A stretch of DNA of 64,000 nt from an uncultured Gammaproteobacteria bacterium (GTDB lineage Bacteria > Pseudomonadota > Gammaproteobacteria > Eutrophobiales > Eutrophobiaceae): the NCBI GenBank assembly GCA_938084745.1, contig CALKEZ010000005.1, forward strand, positions 1-64,000, written 5' to 3'. Of this stretch, positions 61,557 to 64,000 are shown piece after piece. The position numbers and the translations under genes were made by a program. Below the pieces are notes generated by a model. The model searched no databases. It was given only the letters and a program-made list of their open reading frames with translations, and had not been told where the DNA came from. Within the stretch, counting starts at the first letter, position 1. Each line of letters begins with the position of its first letter.

Positions 61557-64000
61557 ATAAAACAGAACAACTTAAACAACTCATGGCGGAGCGCATCCTG
61601 GTACTGGATGGTGCAATGGGGACGATGATCCAGTCTTATAAACTGGAAGAAGATGACTATCGTGGTGACCGCTTCAAGGAACATCCCTGTGATCTCAAGG
61701 GCAATAACGATCTCTTATCCTTAACCAGACCCGATATCGTCAAGGCGATTCATAAAGCCTATTTTGACGCCGGTGCGGATATCGTCGAGACCAATACTTT
61801 CAATTCGACCTCGATCGCGATGGCCGATTACCAAATGGAAAACCTGGTCTACGAGCTGAATAAAGAGGGTGCCGCCCTCGCCCGTTCCGTTGCCGATCAA
61901 TTCGAACAGCAAAATCCGGACAAACCGCGTTTTGTCGCCGGGGTGCTCGGACCAACGAACAGAACCTGTTCCATATCACCGGATGTGAACAATCCCGGTT
62001 ATCGTAATGTCACCTATGAAGAACTGGTCGAATCCTATACCGAAGCCTTACGCGGCTTGATTGATGGCGGTGCCGATCTGATTCTGGTTGAGACTATATT
62101 CGATACCCTGAATGCCAAGGCCGCGCTTTTCGCTATTGATCAATATTACGAAGATCATCAGGTCAATCGACCGATTATGATTTCAGGCACGATTACCGAT
62201 GCCTCTGGACGAACATTAACCGGACAAACAACCGAAGCCTTCTGGAATTCGATCAGACACTCGAATCCACTTACAGTTGGTCTAAATTGTGCTCTAGGTC
62301 CCAATGACTTACGTCAGTATATTGAAGAACTTTCTAGCTTTTCGCAGTGCTATATTAGCGCCCATCCAAACGCCGGATTACCGAATGAATTTGGCGAATA
62401 TGACCTCGATGCGGATCCTATGGCAGTCCATATCCAGGAATGGGCAACATCAGGATTATTAAATATTGTCGGCGGTTGCTGTGGCACCTCGCCGGCCCAT
62501 ATCAAGTCCATGGCCAGGGCCGTAGCAGGTATTGCCCCGAGGCAGCTACCCAAGCTTCCAATTTATCAACGACTGAGCGGACTCGAACCATTTAATATCA
62601 CGCCCGATGTTAACTTCGTGAACGTTGGTGAACGTACCAACGTCGCCGGTTCACCCCGCTTCCTGAAACTGATTAAAGAAGATCAGGATCTGGATGCGGC
62701 ACTGGAAGTGGCGCGTCAGCAGGTAGAGAACGGCGCCCAGATTATCGATATCTGTATGGATGAAGGCATGCTCGAATCCGAGCAATTAATGGCCGACTTC
62801 CTAAAACTGATCGCCTCGGAACCCGATATCAGTCGCGTACCGATCATGATCGACTCGTCTAAATGGAGTGTTATTGAAGCTGGCCTGCGATGTGTGCAAG
62901 GAAAAGGCATCGTCAATTCGATCAGCTTAAAAGAAGGCGAAGAGAAATTCATCGAACACGCCAAACTGGTTAAACGTTATGGTGCTGCGGTGGTAGTGAT
63001 GGCCTTTGATGAAGCAGGCCAGGCCGATACGACCGAACGCCGTTTTGATCTGTGCAAACGTTCCTATGACATCCTGGTCAACAAAGTCGGATTTGCACCG
63101 GAAGATATCATCTTCGATCCGAATATCCTGACCGTGGCTACCGGCATGGAAGAACACAATAACTATGCGGTTTCCTTCTTTGAAGCCACGCGGTTAATTA
63201 AAGAACACTTACCGCATGCATTGGTGAGTGGCGGTCTCAGTAATGTGTCATTTTCATTCCGCGGGAATAACCCGGTGCGTGAAGCCATGCACACGGCCTT
63301 TCTCTACCACGCCATTCAGGCTGGCATGGACATGGCCATCGTCAATGCCGGACAACTCGGTATCTATGATGAGATCCCGAAAGATTTACTGGAATACATC
63401 GAAGACGTTTTATTGAACCGTCGCCCTGATGCCACTGATCGATTGGTCGAGTTTTCCGAAACGGTAAAAGGCGGCGCCGCAAAAGAGAAAATTGTCGACC
63501 TCGAATGGCGCAAAGGCAGCGTCGCAGAACGATTGGCACATGCCCTGATAAAGGGTATCGCAGACTACGTTGAAGAGGACACCGAAGAAGCACGACAACA
63601 AGCCGCAAAACCCATCCATGTGATTGAAGGACCTTTAATGGATGGTATGAATATCGTTGGCGACCTATTCGGTGCCGGCAAAATGTTCTTACCCCAAGTG
63701 GTTAAAAGTGCCCGCGTCATGAAAAAAGCCGTGGCCTATTTAATCCCCTTCATCGAAGCAGAAAAGGGCGAAGGTGACAGAGAAAGTAATGGCAAGATCA
63801 TCATGGCCACAGTTAAAGGTGATGTGCATGATATCGGTAAAAATATCGTCGGCGTCGTTTTGCAGTGTAATAACTTTGAAGTATTCGATCTTGGCGTGAT
63901 GGTGCCCGCACAAAAAATACTGGATGCCGCGCGCGAACATAATGCCGACATCATCGGCTTAAGTGGCCTAATCACACCGTCGCTAGATGAAATGGTGCAT
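61550..64000 (+). CDS. metH: cobalamin-dependent methionine synthase, 5' two thirds (runs off window)
   Basis: 817 codons, still open at 64000. Homocysteine-binding barrel (about 10-325) with zinc ligands C247, C310 and C311, the same numbers as in E. coli MetH. Folate barrel (about 355-620), cap domain (about 650-740), and B12-binding domain starting near 745. His760 in [11 protein letters not shown] is the cobalt ligand. The reactivation domain lies outside. It methylates homocysteine from 5-methyltetrahydrofolate through methylcobalamin. The start ATG 61550 has no strong Shine-Dalgarno sequence and lies inside the SAH riboswitch expression platform. Confidence 0.97.
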   Translation, partial: MTDKTEQLKQLMAERILVLDGAMGTMIQSYKLEEDDYRGDRFKEHPCDLKGNNDLLSLTRPDIVKAIHKAYFDAGADIVETNTFNSTSIAMADYQMENLVYELNKEGAALARSVADQFEQQNPDKPRFVAGVLGPTNRTCSISPDVNNPGYRNVTYEELVESYTEALRGLIDGGADLILVETIFDTLNAKAALFAIDQYYEDHQVNRPIMISGTITDASGRTLTGQTTEAFWNSIRHSNPLTVGLNCALGPNDLRQYIEELSSFSQCYISAHPNAGLPNEFGEYDLDADPMAVHIQEWATSGLLNIVGGCCGTSPAHIKSMARAVAGIAPRQLPKLPIYQRLSGLEPFNITPDVNFVNVGERTNVAGSPRFLKLIKEDQDLDAALEVARQQVENGAQIIDICMDEGMLESEQLMADFLKLIASEPDISRVPIMIDSSKWSVIEAGLRCVQGKGIVNSISLKEGEEKFIEHAKLVKRYGAAVVVMAFDEAGQADTTERRFDLCKRSYDILVNKVGFAPEDIIFDPNILTVATGMEEHNNYAVSFFEATRLIKEHLPHALVSGGLSNVSFSFRGNNPVREAMHTAFLYHAIQAGMDMAIVNAGQLGIYDEIPKDLLEYIEDVLLNRRPDATDRLVEFSETVKGGAAKEKIVDLEWRKGSVAERLAHALIKGIADYVEEDTEEARQQAAKPIHVIEGPLMDGMNIVGDLFGAGKMFLPQVVKSARVMKKAVAYLIPFIEAEKGEGDRESNGKIIMATVKGDVHDIGKNIVGVVLQCNNFEVFDLGVMVPAQKILDAAREHNADIIGLSGLITPSLDEMVH

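Overview
The window comes from an AT-rich gammaproteobacterium outside the Enterobacterales. Three things suggest this. It has a true Smc protein instead of MukB. It has the gene orders algU-mucABD-lepA-lepB-rnc-era-recO-pdxJ and smc-zipA-ligA. It has the fatty-acid block yceD-rpmF-plsX-fabHDG-acpP-fabF-pabC-mltG-tmk-holB-pilZ-tatD. I cannot name the genus. Almost all of the sequence is compact chromosomal core. I see no insertion sequence, prophage, CRISPR array, toxin system or biosynthetic cluster.

Layout. 1-4.4 kb: the 3' part of tRNA-Leu(UAA), then a three-gene ABC efflux operon with an FNR-type promoter candidate. 4.4-5.3 kb: the largest gap without a recognised gene. 5.3-13.5 kb: an HU-family protein, a methyltransferase, a radical SAM protein, AsmA, a GT22-like membrane glycosyltransferase, a DUF4124 lipo/periplasmic-type protein and a class V aminotransferase. 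12.7-23.8 kb (minus): fatty-acid synthesis and linked replication and wall genes. 23.9-29.4 kb: maf/yceF, sppA, rluC and rne with a long structured leader. 29.4-41.2 kb (minus): the sigma-E/Muc stress operon running into lepA, lepB, rnc, era, recO, pdxJ and prfC. 41.3-50.6 kb: nadB, a diguanylate cyclase, ligA, zipA and smc. 50.8-54.8 kb: queF, cysZ, an unusual lysine-tailed dksA, gluQ and a divergent DAHP synthase. 54.9-59.2 kb: a retropepsin-like protease and a cobalamin-riboswitch operon (btuB, a DUF6580 membrane protein, a PduO-type adenosyltransferase). 59.3-64 kb: an OFA-family transporter, a small membrane protein, and metH behind an S-adenosylhomocysteine (SAH) riboswitch. metH runs off the window end.

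How it fits together. Two riboswitches 2.3 kb apart tie B12 uptake and adenosylation (cobalamin riboswitch) to the B12-dependent methionine synthase (SAH riboswitch). The stress sigma factor, its anti-sigma factors and the DegP-like protease share a strand and a compact arrangement with signal peptidase and RNase III.

Most interesting points. (1) Downstream of the SAH riboswitch, the metH start region is present twice, as a near-identical 15-base repeat. A complementary segment between the copies can pair with either one. With the aptamer pseudoknot this gives a self-consistent ON/OFF model. (2) Two conserved genes, rnc and maf/yceF, have no ATG/GTG/TTG at a usable position. Each appears to start at ATA or ATT placed on the stop codon of an upstream reading frame behind a good Shine-Dalgarno sequence. 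(3) DksA carries a roughly 115-residue lysine-rich, histone-H1-like N-terminal tail. (4) A DUF6580 membrane protein lies inside the B12-regulated operon without any btuCD in view, so it is a candidate for inner-membrane corrinoid uptake.
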